From Fennellomyces sp. T-0311 (taxonomy: Eukaryota; Mucoromycota; Mucoromycetes; Mucorales; Lichtheimiaceae): a stretch of 64,000 nucleotides of DNA. The stretch lies in the NCBI GenBank assembly GCA_025266875.1, contig JALLLT010000019.1:62001-126000 (forward strand), given 5' to 3'. A program made the translations under genes and the position numbers. Positions 46,255 to 58,539 of the stretch are shown piece by piece. Numbering within the stretch: position 1 is the first letter of the stretch; each line of letters opens with the position of its first letter. The notes under the pieces were generated by a model. That model worked only from the letters and a program-made list of their open reading frames with translations, was not told the origin of the DNA and did not search any database.

Positions 46255-49200
46255 ATGTCTGGCAACTCGCATAAGCAGACGCATTCGTCGTCTTCTTCGA
46301 ATCGTTGGCTCAGTAACATCCTTCGACCGCGTGCATCGTCGATAACAGTCGAGTCATGTCTCAATCTACAAAACAGCGATCCGACCTTGCCACTCGACGC
46401 CCGCTCGATTGTGCAACTTGTTACCAGCACCCAGCCTTTGACTGTACGCTGCAAAAATCTTCGCGTGTTCTCTGAGCTGTGCAAAGAGTACAAGTTCACA
46501 CATTTGGACAATGTGTTCTTCACCGTCAAGGACATTTTAGACGACGAACACTCGGAAGCTCGACATGCTGTGTTTGAGTTTATGATTGCGGCGATTGACG
46601 GACAATACGAAGAACTCGGTATGGCCAGAGTGACCTTTTACAACTCGTTACGAGATTACACGACGTGGGATGATTTCGGTGATCTGTACCGCGTTTTGTT
46701 CGCACTATGCAAAGGCGGTCGAGATATTTCGGGGTTCGAGAAAAACGTTGGCAAACTGCTCATACGATGGCTTCGACAAGTTGTTTTGAAGGACGTATCG
46801 TCGCAAACGGTCCAAGCCATTCTTTCATCTTCATCCGCATCCACGCACCCAGTACCCTACCTCGGCGACATCTTGCATCTGTTGACTGTCATTGCCAAAT
46901 TCAACTTTGCCATGTTCGAAGAGACCGAAGTGACACACATGATCCAGGCAACACGACTGGCGTTGCTTTCATCCAATCACCCAAGCGATGTCAAGGCGTG
47001 TTTGGCATTTGCGGATGTGGTGGTTCGATACCGGTTTGTGCCATTCCAAGCGCTGCAGCCGTTCATGAGCATACTCTGCGTTGCCATCATGCTGCCGCCC
47101 GAACGGGTGCCACCGCAAAAGGAGGCCGAGTCCCCGTGGTCCATCTATATGAACCTGCTGCGATCCCACTGCGCACACAACGCCATTCTGACCTTGTGCA
47201 ACGCTATCGGCACAAGCGACACGGAAGGCATGGATCTGACCAACGGGGCAATCACGTTGCTCACACAGGCGGCGTGGGGCAGCATGGACTTCAGGGCAAG
47301 CGTGTCTGAATCTTACCAAGTGCCGGATTCGATTGTGCTAATGTACCTCCGGCGAGCGGCTTTACGTAATACCGATCGTATCAATGCCAAGATTCTGGAG
47401 AGTATCAAAACCTTGGTCAGCCACCACAGTGCTTCGATTGCTTTGCTCGAATGGGACACGATCTGGGACATTTGCGACATTTGCACCAAGCAACTGATCC
47501 AACGGCTCAGCACCAGCCAGGAGGAATTGCAAATCGTGCGATGGTTCCCCACGACCTATATGGATAATGGCACGGGTACATCCATGGCCCACGAGTTCAT
47601 CCGTTTCATGTGCTGCGTCTATACCCAATATGCAAGCAGGGCATACACGGGTCCCGTGCACCGCTTGATGAACGTCATTTATGAACTTCGCCACTACATT
47701 TCGCCCGAAGCTGCCAATGTCCTGCTCACCTATTACGAGACTGAGCATCTGCTCTTGCCTTCCGACGATGACTGGATCGAACGTCTTGCCGATGTCGTCA
47801 GCACGTTCTTCATTCCACCGAATATCGCAGGCACTGTTCGATTACGCGTCCTCTCGATTGTCACCGACGTATGCACGTCAACCAAGGACTTTTACGCGGA
47901 GGAGATGAACGAGCAAGTCATATACCCGATGGTTGTAGGCGCACCACATGAAACGAATGCCGAACTGCGACAAAAGACCGTCGATCTGATTGTGCTGGCG
48001 CTCTCGGACTCGCAGAGTAACCAGGAAATGTTTGATCAATTGCTCGATGTGCTTCGTCGTTGCGCCAGCTGCAAGTGTCTGGATGATTTGCGCACTCTTG
48101 GCCCTCATCCAGTGACCTCGAACACAGCGAGTGCCAGTGCCACCGTAGGTACACCAAGAGAAGATGATGTCTTGCGCACGGCTGCCTTGCGGCGATCACA
48201 AAGTCAGTCGAACCATGGCGGTAGCAACAACTCACCCCATGCACCCTACCCGATCCCGATGAGTGCGACCACATCCCCGATTAGCACAAGCAGCCCCATC
48301 ATACCAGAAGGAACTACTGGTGATGGTCTGTATTGCTCCGGCGTACCGGCCATGTATGGACTTGCGCATTTGTTCGAAGAACTGCTTTTGGGCCACGATG
48401 GTCAGGCATGTCTCAAAGTGTTTCAGGTCATCACAAGCATTGGCAACAATATGGATGATTTGTTGTGTCCTTACGGTGGCTCCAAGGTCGTTGCACTTGA
48501 CATGTTGCTGCGACTACGATGTCCCCCTGATCACCGAATTTACATGATTGATGATCGTAAGTTTTTTTTTTTAGCTGCTTGGATGATGGTATTGTAAGCT
48601 AACTTGATATAGCATTTGATGATGATATGACTTTGATGGCCACTATCCGACAAGTCCAGGCATCCAGACGACGAGAAGCAATGAGCAGAGACGGGAGCTC
48701 TGGTTTAATGCTTGGATCAGCGCAACATGCCCGGCATCAACACCAACAGGAGGAGCATCGACCGCGGTACCCCAGTCCAGCTGTGATTTCGCACTCAGAA
48801 GAAAGCAGTGAGGAACAGCAGTATACCGTGCTACCCATCGATGATATGTTGGATGTATATACAGTAGCCCTGTCCCATTCATCCAGTTGGGACCTGGTCC
48901 TGTTTGTTCTCAAGCGACTGCCACTGCAGTTGAGCAACAAGCACATGTTTTGCGGCGCCTCAGCATCCATTGAAAAGTTACGACGTCGCATCGTCACTTG
49001 GATAAACACGCACAAGTTTCTCGAAAACGTTCACAGCATCCCGTCGAGCATCAACCGCAACAATGTCTATGTGTATGCTTATAACATTCTGGTTGTCTTG
49101 ATCTCCTATCGCCGTCTGTTCAACAAACAGAATCAGGACGAGATTGTATATGCGTTTTACATGGGCCTGAGGCAAGTGACTGCAGCCACCAAACCATGCA

Positions 49201-51260
49201 TTCACGCTTTATCCATCTGTTGTCACGAACTGCCACTTTCCGTCACCAAGATGCTGAACGAAATCTTGCAGCGGATGTCGCAAATTATCTCGGTCAGCAG
49301 CGTATCTGTGCACATTCTCGAGTTCTTGTCCGGGTTGGCACGGCTACCAAGTCTCTATGCCAACTTTACAAGCGACATGTACAAGCCTGTATTTGCTATC
49401 GCGCTCAACTATCTCCAGCACTCTCAGTCATCAGCCGCATCGTCGTCGTCAACGGCGAGTTCACCGATCGGCACACCACCTACACCTCAACAAACGCAAC
49501 AACAACAACAATCAGCATCTACATCAGCATCACCCAACAATCCTCAACAGCAAGTAACGCAAAATGCGCTTTCTCAATACGTATTGATTATGGCGTATTT
49601 GGTCATTACCGTATGGTTTACTGCTGTTCCATTGCGCGAACGAAGGAAGCATGTATCATTTATCATCCAACGCTTGCTAAGCGCCACCCCAATCAACAAG
49701 CCAATCGACGAACAGACGTTTACCTGCATCGACATGCTTTCACGCTTTAGTTTTGCGGATGTGAGCCTGTCACCCGAAAAATCACTCGTATCCAAGATTC
49801 TGATGGGTGACCCAGCAACGGGACCGAGCCCTGTGACAGGGACGGAAGGAAGTGGATCTCGTCAAAGCCAACGAACATGGGTATTTGGCCACACGCTGTT
49901 GACTCTCAAACCAGCCAAAGCACTCGGTTGGGTGGAGCTCACTGTGCGACGACCATCCGGTACAGTCTCGATGATGTGCAACATTGAAAATCGGATCAAG
50001 ACGAATCCCATCGACTATCAGACCCTGCCAGCGTTATTGATGATGCAGTATACGCCTGACTTGGTAGCGTCACGGTTGCTACAGCAACGCGAGAATAGTG
50101 ATTCGCCGTTGCCAGCGACAGGTTCGGGACTTGGCATTACATTTGAAAACCTGGCGGCAACAGCAAGTCAAGAACTTGTTGAATCCGTAGAAGAGGATGA
50201 CAATTCGCCGACCGCTGGAGAAGCTAGCAACAGCAGTGGTGGACAAACCCCTGCCGAGCGCGTAGACAATGTTATCCGTCAAGTGCTTTCTGATCCACGT
50301 GAAACGCCTGCCCAGTCCAGCAGCGCCCTGTTACGCCGAATGGATCAGTCTTTGGACCCCGGATTCCTCTATCTGCAATTGAGCAACTACCCGGATCTCA
50401 CGCGTCTCAATGAAAACATTCCTCCGCTCCCTGAGGATGAGGCGACTACACGTAGTCTGGGTATTTTGGACCGAATCCCGGTGGTTGATTTCCACAAGAT
50501 TGGCGTACTGTACGTGGGCAGGGGACAACGAACGGAAGTCGAGATTTTGGCCAATACGCATGGATCACCTGACTATGTCAAACTGTTGAACGCATTGGGC
50601 GAGATCGAGCTGCTGCGTGGACGTACGGACAACACGGGTGGATTGGACCGGGAAATGGACATCGATGGACGGTTTGCGTATTTCTGGAAAGATGATGTGA
50701 CACGAGTCATCTTCCACGTCGCAACGTTGATGCCGACCAACCTGGAGCGTGATCCGCAATGCAGCAATAAGAAGCGACACATTGGCAACGACTTTGTGAC
50801 GATCGTATACAACGATTCCGGACACGATTACGCATTTAACACGTTGCCGGGGCAATTCAACTTTACCAACATTGTCATTACGCCGCATTCGATTTCGGAT
50901 ACGGAAAACAATACGTTTTTCAAGGTGGAAATGCAACGACGGTCAGACATGCCTGAAATTGGACCTATTTCCGAGCCCAAGTTGGTGTCAGGTCAGTCGC
51001 TGCCCCATTTGGTACGACAAACGGCTTTGCATGCCAATATCTTTGCGCAAGTGTTCCAGTCGGTGAGCGCAGGTGGTGGCCGACACGAGTATGTCTCGCA
51101 TTGGAAAGAGCGGTTGCGACAGATCAAACGTATTCGCGAACGTGTTAGCTCCAGAATGCCAGAACAACCCCAACAAGCTCCTCCTCCGTCGACTCCAGCC
51201 ATCACGGTCAATAACAGGGCTCCGATTGAACAGCTCCTTGATTTCACAAGATACACTTAA
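46255..51260 (+). CDS. TSC2: Tuberin homologue (TSC2), GTPase-activating protein for Rheb
   Basis: Negative regulator of TORC1: the GAP subunit of the TSC complex, acting on Rheb. 1,649 aa from two exons (46255-48556 and 48613-51260). The N-terminal two-thirds are long helical HEAT-like repeats of the tuberin/DUF3384 type. Low-complexity Ser/Gln/Pro insertions occur at about 48125-48310 and 49430-49560. The C-terminal Rap/Ran-GAP domain contains VIFHVATLMPTN, KKRHIGNDFV (Asn-thumb region, about residue 1490), IVYNDSG and PGQFNFTNIVITP, all hallmarks of tuberin. The frame is open upstream to 46189, but the first ATG in frame is 46255. Length is close to animal tuberin (~1,800 aa). S. cerevisiae lacks it; S. 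pombe and basal fungi keep it. Confidence 0.95.
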
Positions 51261-51763
51261 CCATCATTTCCCCATCCACGCAAGAAAATACCCTTACAAG
51301 TATGATCGATTGGCATCTTTTTCACTATATATACTTTCCTCACCTCCCCCTCTCGCTCGCTTATGTAAAGTTCATCATCGTCCAAAAAATGTATCTAATT
51401 AATTAGCTTTTTATCTTGAAAATTATAAAAGCGATCCATTGAATGATCAATCGTCCTGACAGATGAAGCGTAGCATCCTTTTTGTTTGTGTCATGCTTGC
51501 CACGCCGAGCCATTACGTATGGGGTAGCACACTTTCCTGGTCCGTTTTTCCTGCAAAAGGAGTACAGAAAAAAGCAAGCTGCATACTGCGTATTACGTAC
51601 GTAGGAGAGTATTCTTTCGGAACGACACATGTATTGCTGTACACGGAAAAGATTGTCGTTACTGACTGTATCATCCTATGCAGCGTATCGATGATCGTCC
51701 GCATCGTCACATTTTCGGACGTGCCTCTATAACAGTTCATGTTGTATCACAAATAGGAAGGAT
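51261..51763. other. TSC2 3' region, no gene recognised
   Basis: About 500 bp. Short overlapping frames on both strands at 51403-51740 have no support as genes. AT-rich sequence near 51395-51430 probably holds the TSC2 terminator. Confidence 0.4.
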
Positions 51764-51934
51764 ATGGAACAACAAAAAGACCCGTCTGCGTCTAAGCCCT
51801 TTCTGCTAAATGTCCGCCAAGCACTAGCCCACTTGCCATTCCACTTTCTCATTGTGGCCATCATTGTGTACCTTTTTTTTCGTCCAAAGGCCACAGCATC
51901 GGTGGGAACGTTCCACATCAGCTTGCTAGTATGA
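51764..51934 (+). CDS. Possible small single-pass membrane peptide
   Basis: An ATG-initiated 56-aa frame with a short charged N-terminus (MEQQKDPSASK). It has one strongly hydrophobic segment (FHFLIVAIIVYLFF) followed by Arg-Pro-Lys, suggesting a single transmembrane helix with the C-terminus on the positive side. The protein is not recognised. It lies between TSC2 and the PLD gene on the same strand, 270 bp before the latter. The opposite strand is also open here (51727-51918), so the choice of strand rests on the ATG context and the membrane segment. Confidence 0.35.
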   Translation: MEQQKDPSASKPFLLNVRQALAHLPFHFLIVAIIVYLFFRPKATASVGTFHISLLV

Positions 51935-52205
51935 AGGGCGGTGTGAAGGGTGCGGAAGTTGTGCTTTTAATTTAAGATCGGAGGAAATTCAAACGACTTT
52001 AGACAATGCGGGGTATTTATGTCTTTCAAGAAGCGGGTACGATGCATTCAGCGTAAAGAAAATGCGGCACAATAAAAGTGAACGTAGTGGAAGGTAGGAC
52101 AGAATTTCGGCAGTTTAAAGAGAAGCATTTTTTGCACACAAAAAATATCGCGAATCCAGCCTCTTTCTGCTTTTTCTTCTTCCTTACATTTTTTTTAGCC
52201 AAACA

Positions 52206-53525
52206 ATGAATGTGCTATATGAGCTCTTTTGTATGGGCTCTGCCCCATCGATCAGCGAAAGTGATATCAAAGGCGCCAACTTCCAACAGTTTCTAAGCAA
52301 GGTAATAAAAAATGTTCCTGAGTTGTCGATGGTGGTGTTTCTAAATATATATATGTATACATCAGACAATGCCATCAGCAAAGCAAATCATCGACGATGA
52401 CTATATGAAACAAGCAGCGACGGCACGTTTGAAATCAGTTGTGGGGAGCAAATCACATAGTCCCAGCAATACGCTTCGCACCGTCGCCAGTATGTTTGAT
52501 GCCGCTTCGGCAGCTTGCGAATTTCAACGCGAACGATGCATGCTTGAATGGTTGCAGACATGTGTGACAACAGCAGTGGAAATGGCCTTTGCCGAAGCCA
52601 ATGGAACTGCTGTAAAGCCTAGCAAGGGACCAGACCCAGAAGAGGAGTTTGTGCAGCAGGAGCCAAAATCTCGATACTATAGAATCGGAGATTCGGATGA
52701 TGACTTTGTGCCATCCGACGAAGACGCGATCGTTCCGGCAGCACCCAAAAAGAAGCCCAACAGAAGAAAGAGAAAGGAGGAGGAAGATCAACTTGTTCCA
52801 GATGAAGCTAAAGGTGCTAGTTCGGTTATTTCTGCCGGTGCAGGTTCCAAAGCGGTTGTAAAGTACTTTACGCAACAGCAAGGAGGTCCCAGTGCTGCCA
52901 TGGGCAACGGTTACTATGCTCGATCCTACTTTTTCCCATCTAAAGAAAGCTTCAATGTAAGGAAAAGCTGCGCATCGTTGATGATCCTTTTTTTCCTAAT
53001 CGCAGTGCTTTTGATAGTCTTTTATTTCGGTACTAAATTCTGCTAAATCGACTATTGACGTGTGTGTATTTGCGATGACTGACGACGACGTGGCCGATGC
53101 CCTCATCGATGCCAAGAAACGTAACGTCAAGATACGAATCATTACGGATAATCAACAGGCTGCAGGAAAAGGTGCAGATGCAGCACGGCTACAGGCGGAC
53201 CACGGCATTCCTTACAAAACGGATAACACGTAAACACATCTCCTTTTTTCTGAAAGAGAAGACGTGCTAACTGTGTGATGGGGATAGAACGGGCTACATG
53301 CACAACAAGTTTGCTATTGTGGATAGCGCCACGTTGATTAACGGAAGCTTTAATTGGTCAAAAGGGTAAGGTTTGCCGTTAGCTTTCTTGTACCACACAG
53401 CTAACGGGTGTGCATTCTTTTATAGTGCGCGATTCAAGAACAGAGAAAACATCATCATCACCAATATACCCGAATGCATCAAGGAGTTCCAGAAGCAGTT
53501 TGAAAAGCTTTGGGCAGAGTTTTAA
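52206..53525 (+). CDS. PLD6/Zucchini-like phospholipase D-family protein with single HKD motif
   Basis: A member of the single-HKD phospholipase D branch (MitoPLD/Zucchini), whose members act as mitochondrial lipid hydrolases or as nucleases in small-RNA biogenesis. 358 aa from five exons: 52206-52301, 52366-52956, 53018-53229, 53288-53365 and 53426-53525. Exon 2 adds ~190 residues absent from short animal PLD6, with an acidic Asp/Glu stretch and a basic KKKPNRRKRKEEE cluster that could be a nuclear signal. The PLD domain runs FFPSKESFN, VLNSAKSTIDVCVFAM, IRIITDNQ, then HNKFAIVDSATLINGSFNWS (the HxKx4D motif), ending NRENIII...FEKLWAEF. One HKD per chain implies a dimer. There is no clear N-terminal membrane anchor. 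Confidence 0.9.
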
Positions 53526-53684
53526 GAACGCACAAAAATAAAACCCCTCCTCGTTTACGACAGCCGCAGTCGCATAAAGTTACTTGCAGCCGGGCGTTGT
53601 GCTACCGCTGCGGTCGTGGCTTGGACAAGTCATTGGTTGATTCCCAAGTCCGCGTCAAGGGCGAAAAATTTTTTTGATTTCCGG

Positions 53685-53692
53685 ATATAAAG
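53685..53692 (+). promoter_or_regulatory. TATA box of eEF1A
   Basis: ATATAAAG lies 121 bp upstream of the ATG of eEF1A, followed by a pyrimidine-rich stretch typical of strongly expressed fungal genes. Confidence 0.6.
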
Positions 53693-53812
53693 CCTTGGGA
53701 TACGTGTCGGCCGATTTCTTCCCTTTTTCATTTGTACATTACAAATAGGTAGGTTGTTTTCACGGCGCACCTGCAGCCAGAGACACTGATCCACTGCTTG
53801 CTATAGTCCACC

Positions 53813-55539
53813 ATGGGTAAGGAGAAGACTCACGTTAACGTCGTCGTCATTGGTCACGTCGATTCCGTAAGTTTCCATCACCTTCTTGAACGCAAGAGAT
53901 CGTTTCGTCTTACTCGCTTCCTTTCGATAAACAGGGCAAGTCCACCACCACTGGTCACTTGATCTACAAGTGCGGTGGTATTGACAAGCGTACCATTGAG
54001 AAGTTCGAGAAGGAAGCTGCTGAACTCGGTAAGGGTTCCTTCAAGTACGCCTGGGTTCTTGACAAGCTCAAGGCCGAGCGTGAGCGTGGTATCACCATCG
54101 ATATCGCCTTGTGGAAGTTCGAGACTCCCAAGTACCACGTCACTGTCATTGATGCCCCCGGCCATCGTGATTTCATCAAGAACATGATTACCGGTACTTC
54201 GCAGGCTGACTGCGGTATCTTGATCATTGCTGCCGGTACCGGTGAATTCGAAGTAAGAAGCGAAAAATTTTTTTCTTTGGCTTTTTTTCAAACACAGGAT
54301 TGGGAACTGATTGGCTGTGTTCTGCATTAGGCTGGTATCTCCAAGGATGGTCAGACCCGTGAGCACGCCTTGTTGGCCTTCACCCTCGGTGTCCGTCAGC
54401 TCATCGTCGCCATCAACAAGATGGACTCCACCAAGTACTCTGAGGCCCGTTACACCGAAATCGTCAAGGAAGTCTCCACCTTCATCAAGAAGATCGGTTA
54501 CAACCCCAAGTCCGTTCCCTTCGTCCCCATTTCCGGCTGGAACGGTGACAACATGTTGGAGGAGTCCCCCAACATGCCCTGGTTCAAGGGATGGACCAAG
54601 GAAACCAAGGCTGGTGCCAAGTCCGGTAAGACCCTCTTGGAGGCCATCGACAACATCGATCCCCCAGTGCGTCCCTCCGACAAGCCCCTCCGTCTTCCCC
54701 TCCAGGATGTCTACAAGATCGGTGGTATCGGTACCGTGCCCGTCGGTCGTGTCGAGACTGGTGTCATCAAGGCCGGTATGGTCGTCACCTTTGCTCCTGC
54801 TAACGTGACCACTGAAGTCAAGTCCGTTGAAATGCATCACGAACAGCTCGCCGAGGGTGTTCCCGGTGACAACGTCGGTTTCAACGTCAAGAACGTTTCC
54901 GTCAAGGATATCCGCCGTGGTAACGTCTGCTCTGACTCCAAGAACGACCCCGCCAAGGAAGCCGGTTCCTTCACCGCCCAGGTCATCGTCTTGAACCATC
55001 CTGGTCAGATTGGTGCTGGTTACTCTCCTGTCTTGGATTGCCACACCGCTCACATTGCCTGCAAGTTCGCTGAGCTTTTGGAGAAGATCGATCGTCGTTC
55101 TGGGTAAGTTTGTTTTTTTTTTTTAGTATGTGGTTGCTAGGTTACTTGCTTGTCGATTGGCAAGTGGATTTCCGTTGCAGCCGTGTACATCTTTACCTTC
55201 CAAGGAGTGTTTTTACTAATCAAACTTGCCCTTTTTACTCTTTCCAGTAAGAAGCTCGAAGATGCTCCCAAGTTCGTTAAGGTAATTTTCTGGTGAAATG
55301 AATACAAGTGAATCGGGGTGATGCTAATTTCGAACCTATAGTCTGGTGATTCCGCTATCGTCAAGATGATTCCTTCCAAGCCCATGTGCGTTGAAGCCTA
55401 CACTGAGTACCCCCCTCTTGGTCGTTTCGCCGTCCGTGATATGCGTCAGACCGTCGCCGTCGGTGTCATCAAGGCCGTCGAGAAGGTTGAGAAGGGTGGC
55501 AAGGTCACCAAGGCCGCCCAGAAGGCTGGCAAGAAATAA
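53813..55539 (+). CDS. TEF1: Translation elongation factor eEF1A
   Basis: The GTPase that delivers aminoacyl-tRNA to the ribosome. 458 aa from five exons (53813-53866, 53935-54252, 54331-55103, 55248-55281 and 55342-55539). G1 is GHVDSGKST, split by intron 1 after GHVDS. G3 is DAPGHRDF and G4 is NKMD. The start context CCACCATGG is strong. The C-terminus is lysine-rich ([14 protein letters not shown]), as in other fungi. Codon use is strongly biased to C-ending codons, unlike most neighbours, which creates a long antisense open frame of no likely meaning. The length equals the family norm. Confidence 0.98.
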
Positions 55540-56649
55540 ACTGCCTTCCCTGTATTGCAATCCCCTGTGGAACAATCAGTCCATGCGTAATATCTCTATC
55601 ATCGCTTAAAAAAAAACTCTCATTGAAGAAGGCCGATGGTTTTTTTGTGTTAAAATAAAAATTCATTTCTTAAACGCATAACTTGACATGTTTACTTTAT
55701 GCTGCTGAAAGATTCTTCTGTTTCCTTTGACATCTGCTAAGCTTTTTCCCATTGGCCATTGAAACTGTGTGCTAAACCCATATGATTGGCTTAGAAGTAT
55801 AATAGGGGAGTTCAGTCAACCTCCACAAGATGCTAAATATATATAGGAAAAAGCTGAGTTGACTATTCCGCTATTTTTTACTCATGATTTTCATGCCTTT
55901 CAACATACCTGGCAACTATATCTTCAAATTGCTTTTCAAGGCTGTCAAAGAGAAGTGCAATTATACTCACATTGAAAGATATCCTTGCTATGTTATGCTC
56001 TTACGAACGTTCACAAAATTATACTCTATTCCTAGCAAGGCACTAAGGCACTTTGAATATAAAAACACGTCTTGTTGAGCGCGGCTTTAGTTGCTTCAAC
56101 AGGTGTATATGGCCCAGTGCTGATTGTTACTCCATGACATTGGTTGACGTGACGTTAGAAAAGCAGGTGCATGTGGCATATGTGAAACATGGTTCATATC
56201 GAATAAATGAAACATGTTAGAAAGCTCGCGCAACATTCCTATGCAAGTTATCTAATCAGTGTGGCGGTTATACATTTCTCCAACGAAAGGAAAGTACATG
56301 CGAAAAAGTCAGTGCCACAACTAAATCTATTTTGTTTTGGCGCACCTTTTCCCGTTTGGACGCGGCCGCCACGAAATTATCTATATGAAAGCGTGTTGGA
56401 TACATTTTTCGATTTGACACATTGCCGTATGCAGTCTAACTGTTCTGATGTCAACTGTTGTCAAGAAAGCATGTAAACATTGACGCAATTGCTCAACTTT
56501 TGATAAACTATATGCTGGCTGCTATCATACAAAATGGAAAAGTATATCCGCACTATAGCTGATTTATAAAATTATGCAACAGCTACGGAAGGAGGATTTA
56601 TCTCCTGTCTCTACTGAGACAGATCACTCTTAATCAGAACGGATCATAA

Positions 56650-56802
56650 AAATTCGGACGGAAAAGAGGAGGGTGCCCCCGTTGTAGAAACGGGAAAGTT
56701 CTAAACGGTATGACAGCCAGGTGCCCGGGTCAAGCGCACGTATGCCGTGAGCCTAAAAAATGTAATACGAATAACTGTCAGTATCGTCATTGCGAAAAAT
56801 AG
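56650..56802 (+). pseudogene. Cys-rich zinc-finger-like fragment
   Basis: A 50-codon frame without a usable N-terminus, ending at a TAG (56800-56802). It has a regular Cys/His pattern: CPRC, then C about 14 residues later, then C, C, C and a final HC, with a basic background. It looks like the C-terminal zinc-binding part of a transposon-encoded or DNA-binding protein. I cannot name the family. No flanking exon was found. Confidence 0.3.
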
Positions 56803-58478
56803 CGACAGCTCTATGAATTTTGGCACACACATTCATTGTTTTAGAGTGCTAAAGAAAATGGTATAGGTTTGTGGTAAGTTGCAGTTTTACAAACAAACTC
56901 AATGGTATGATTCATATTTGCAGCTGGCTAAGCTTATAAGACCCTGGCTATTGCAAGGCCGCCCTTATGTAAGGGTTGCATGAGCTGACAAAGCTAAAAA
57001 AGCTGTTGGTTGCCTTTGAAATACTAGTGCGTCGAAGTAGCATTATTGAGATCATATCGAAGTGATCTTGGAGCGAAACTAATAGTGTCTAGTTTATTCT
57101 ACCATTTGAATACTACATTGGGGAAGGCTCTCATGACCAAAGTCCCCGAACCGGAAAAAAACTAAGCGCAGGGCAAAAAAATTGACGTGTACATAAATAT
57201 AGGCAGAAGGGTACGTTTTCAATGATATCTATTCCGAATAGCGCCATTCCTTAATTGATTTAGCGGTTCCCGCTCAATTCAGTTGTGATACGAGTTAGCA
57301 TTTAGCTTGCGTTGGACTGTTTTTTATCCTTCACCAACAAGAGAAAGCGAGTAGATCAGCAGATTCGCAATGCTCAGCTTGTCCCACAATGGGAAGGGCA
57401 GAAGAAATGTCCCCAGTTGCTTTGCAAGCTTTTCTGTGCTTGTGTCCAATGAAATCAAAAAAAGCTGGAAAGAATTTTTGACTGTTAAAAAGCCTCGAGT
57501 CCCACATGCTCTGATTTTTTTCTCAGGCGTTGGTAAGCAAATGAGGTTAAGATCGAATTTTTAACGGTGCTTGCGGGGATGAGTACAACATGAACACAAA
57601 AAAATTAATTTCGTTGTCGATATTTCAATGTTGTGTTCACACGCCACGCGAACAGTTCAAACAAGAGTAAGCCTGGATAATACATTGTCATGTCAACCAA
57701 TCGGTATAATGCACGGTGATGTTCACCGTGCCAACCATGTTTCCTGGTAATTGTATATCTTGCAGAATTAAAAGAATTACTTGTCACGTAGTGAATATTC
57801 GTTACGTATGAGATCTACTCTGTTACTGTATTCTATTCCGTCTGAAATTCGTGCGACAGATGTACAAGAAAACAGACGGGTGAGGGTACCACGTCATACC
57901 AAGTAGCGAGCGTATGCATGCACAACTGAACGTACGTATGGCCAAAAAATCTCGGTAAACGGGAAGGGCGAAATACCGCAGCGGCTTTGCCATAGGCCTT
58001 ACATCTTCATTCCGCTTCCATTCCCGTCGAATTCTCGGAAAATCTGTAGTATGCATATACCATGAAGCTCCTTTACTCTAGCTGCACTAACAGATCAGTA
58101 ATTATTGCAGGACTACAAAGTATAAACTGCTCATATCAGGTGTCAAGCGCAAGAAAATGTAACGGCAGAGCAATGCAAATAGAGGAAAACAACGTGGTTC
58201 CTATATCACTATTTTTTTCTCAGGAACGCAACAACCATGCATGCAGAATATGGTTGCAGGAAGGAGGCAAGAGCGTGTAAAGTTTTCGGTACCGCGGAAG
58301 CAGGCGGGATCGACGGGACCCGATGGTTGGTGTGACGATCTTAACCCCAGGCTCAATCTAGTAGAGATCGCCTAGTTTGCCTCGGCTCTCACTTTGCGGG
58401 GGGAGGGGCGATACCCGGAAAATATTGTGTGTGCAAGTTGCGCGCTACATGAAATTCGATATTCCATCGGACAAATTG

Positions 58479-58486
58479 TATATAAA
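58479..58486 (+). promoter_or_regulatory. TATA box of the plus-strand GH31 gene
   Basis: TATATAAA lies 54 bp before the ATG at 58540 and is followed by a poly-T/C leader. The short spacing suggests transcription starts only ~25 bp before the start codon. Confidence 0.6.
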
Positions 58487-58539
58487 CCCCTTCAATCGCC
58501 CGAACTCTTTTTTTCTTCGTCGCCTTGTACCAATACATC

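Larger units (their letters stand above)
55540..58539. other. 3-kb intergenic region without a confident gene
   Basis: After the eEF1A terminator region, only short frames are seen (56207-56476 plus, 89 codons from an ATG, ending Cys-rich; 57370-57564 plus). A Cys-rich fragment lies at 56650-56802. A 9-bp stem with 3-nt loop lies at 57711-57731. The last few hundred bases belong to the GH31 promoter. Confidence 0.4.

Noticed and set aside
53878..55053. 391-codon minus-strand open frame opposite eEF1A
   Set aside because: It is exactly antisense to eEF1A, spans its exon-intron borders and results from that gene's extreme codon bias. Its sequence is Gly/Asp/Leu-rich nonsense with no domain.
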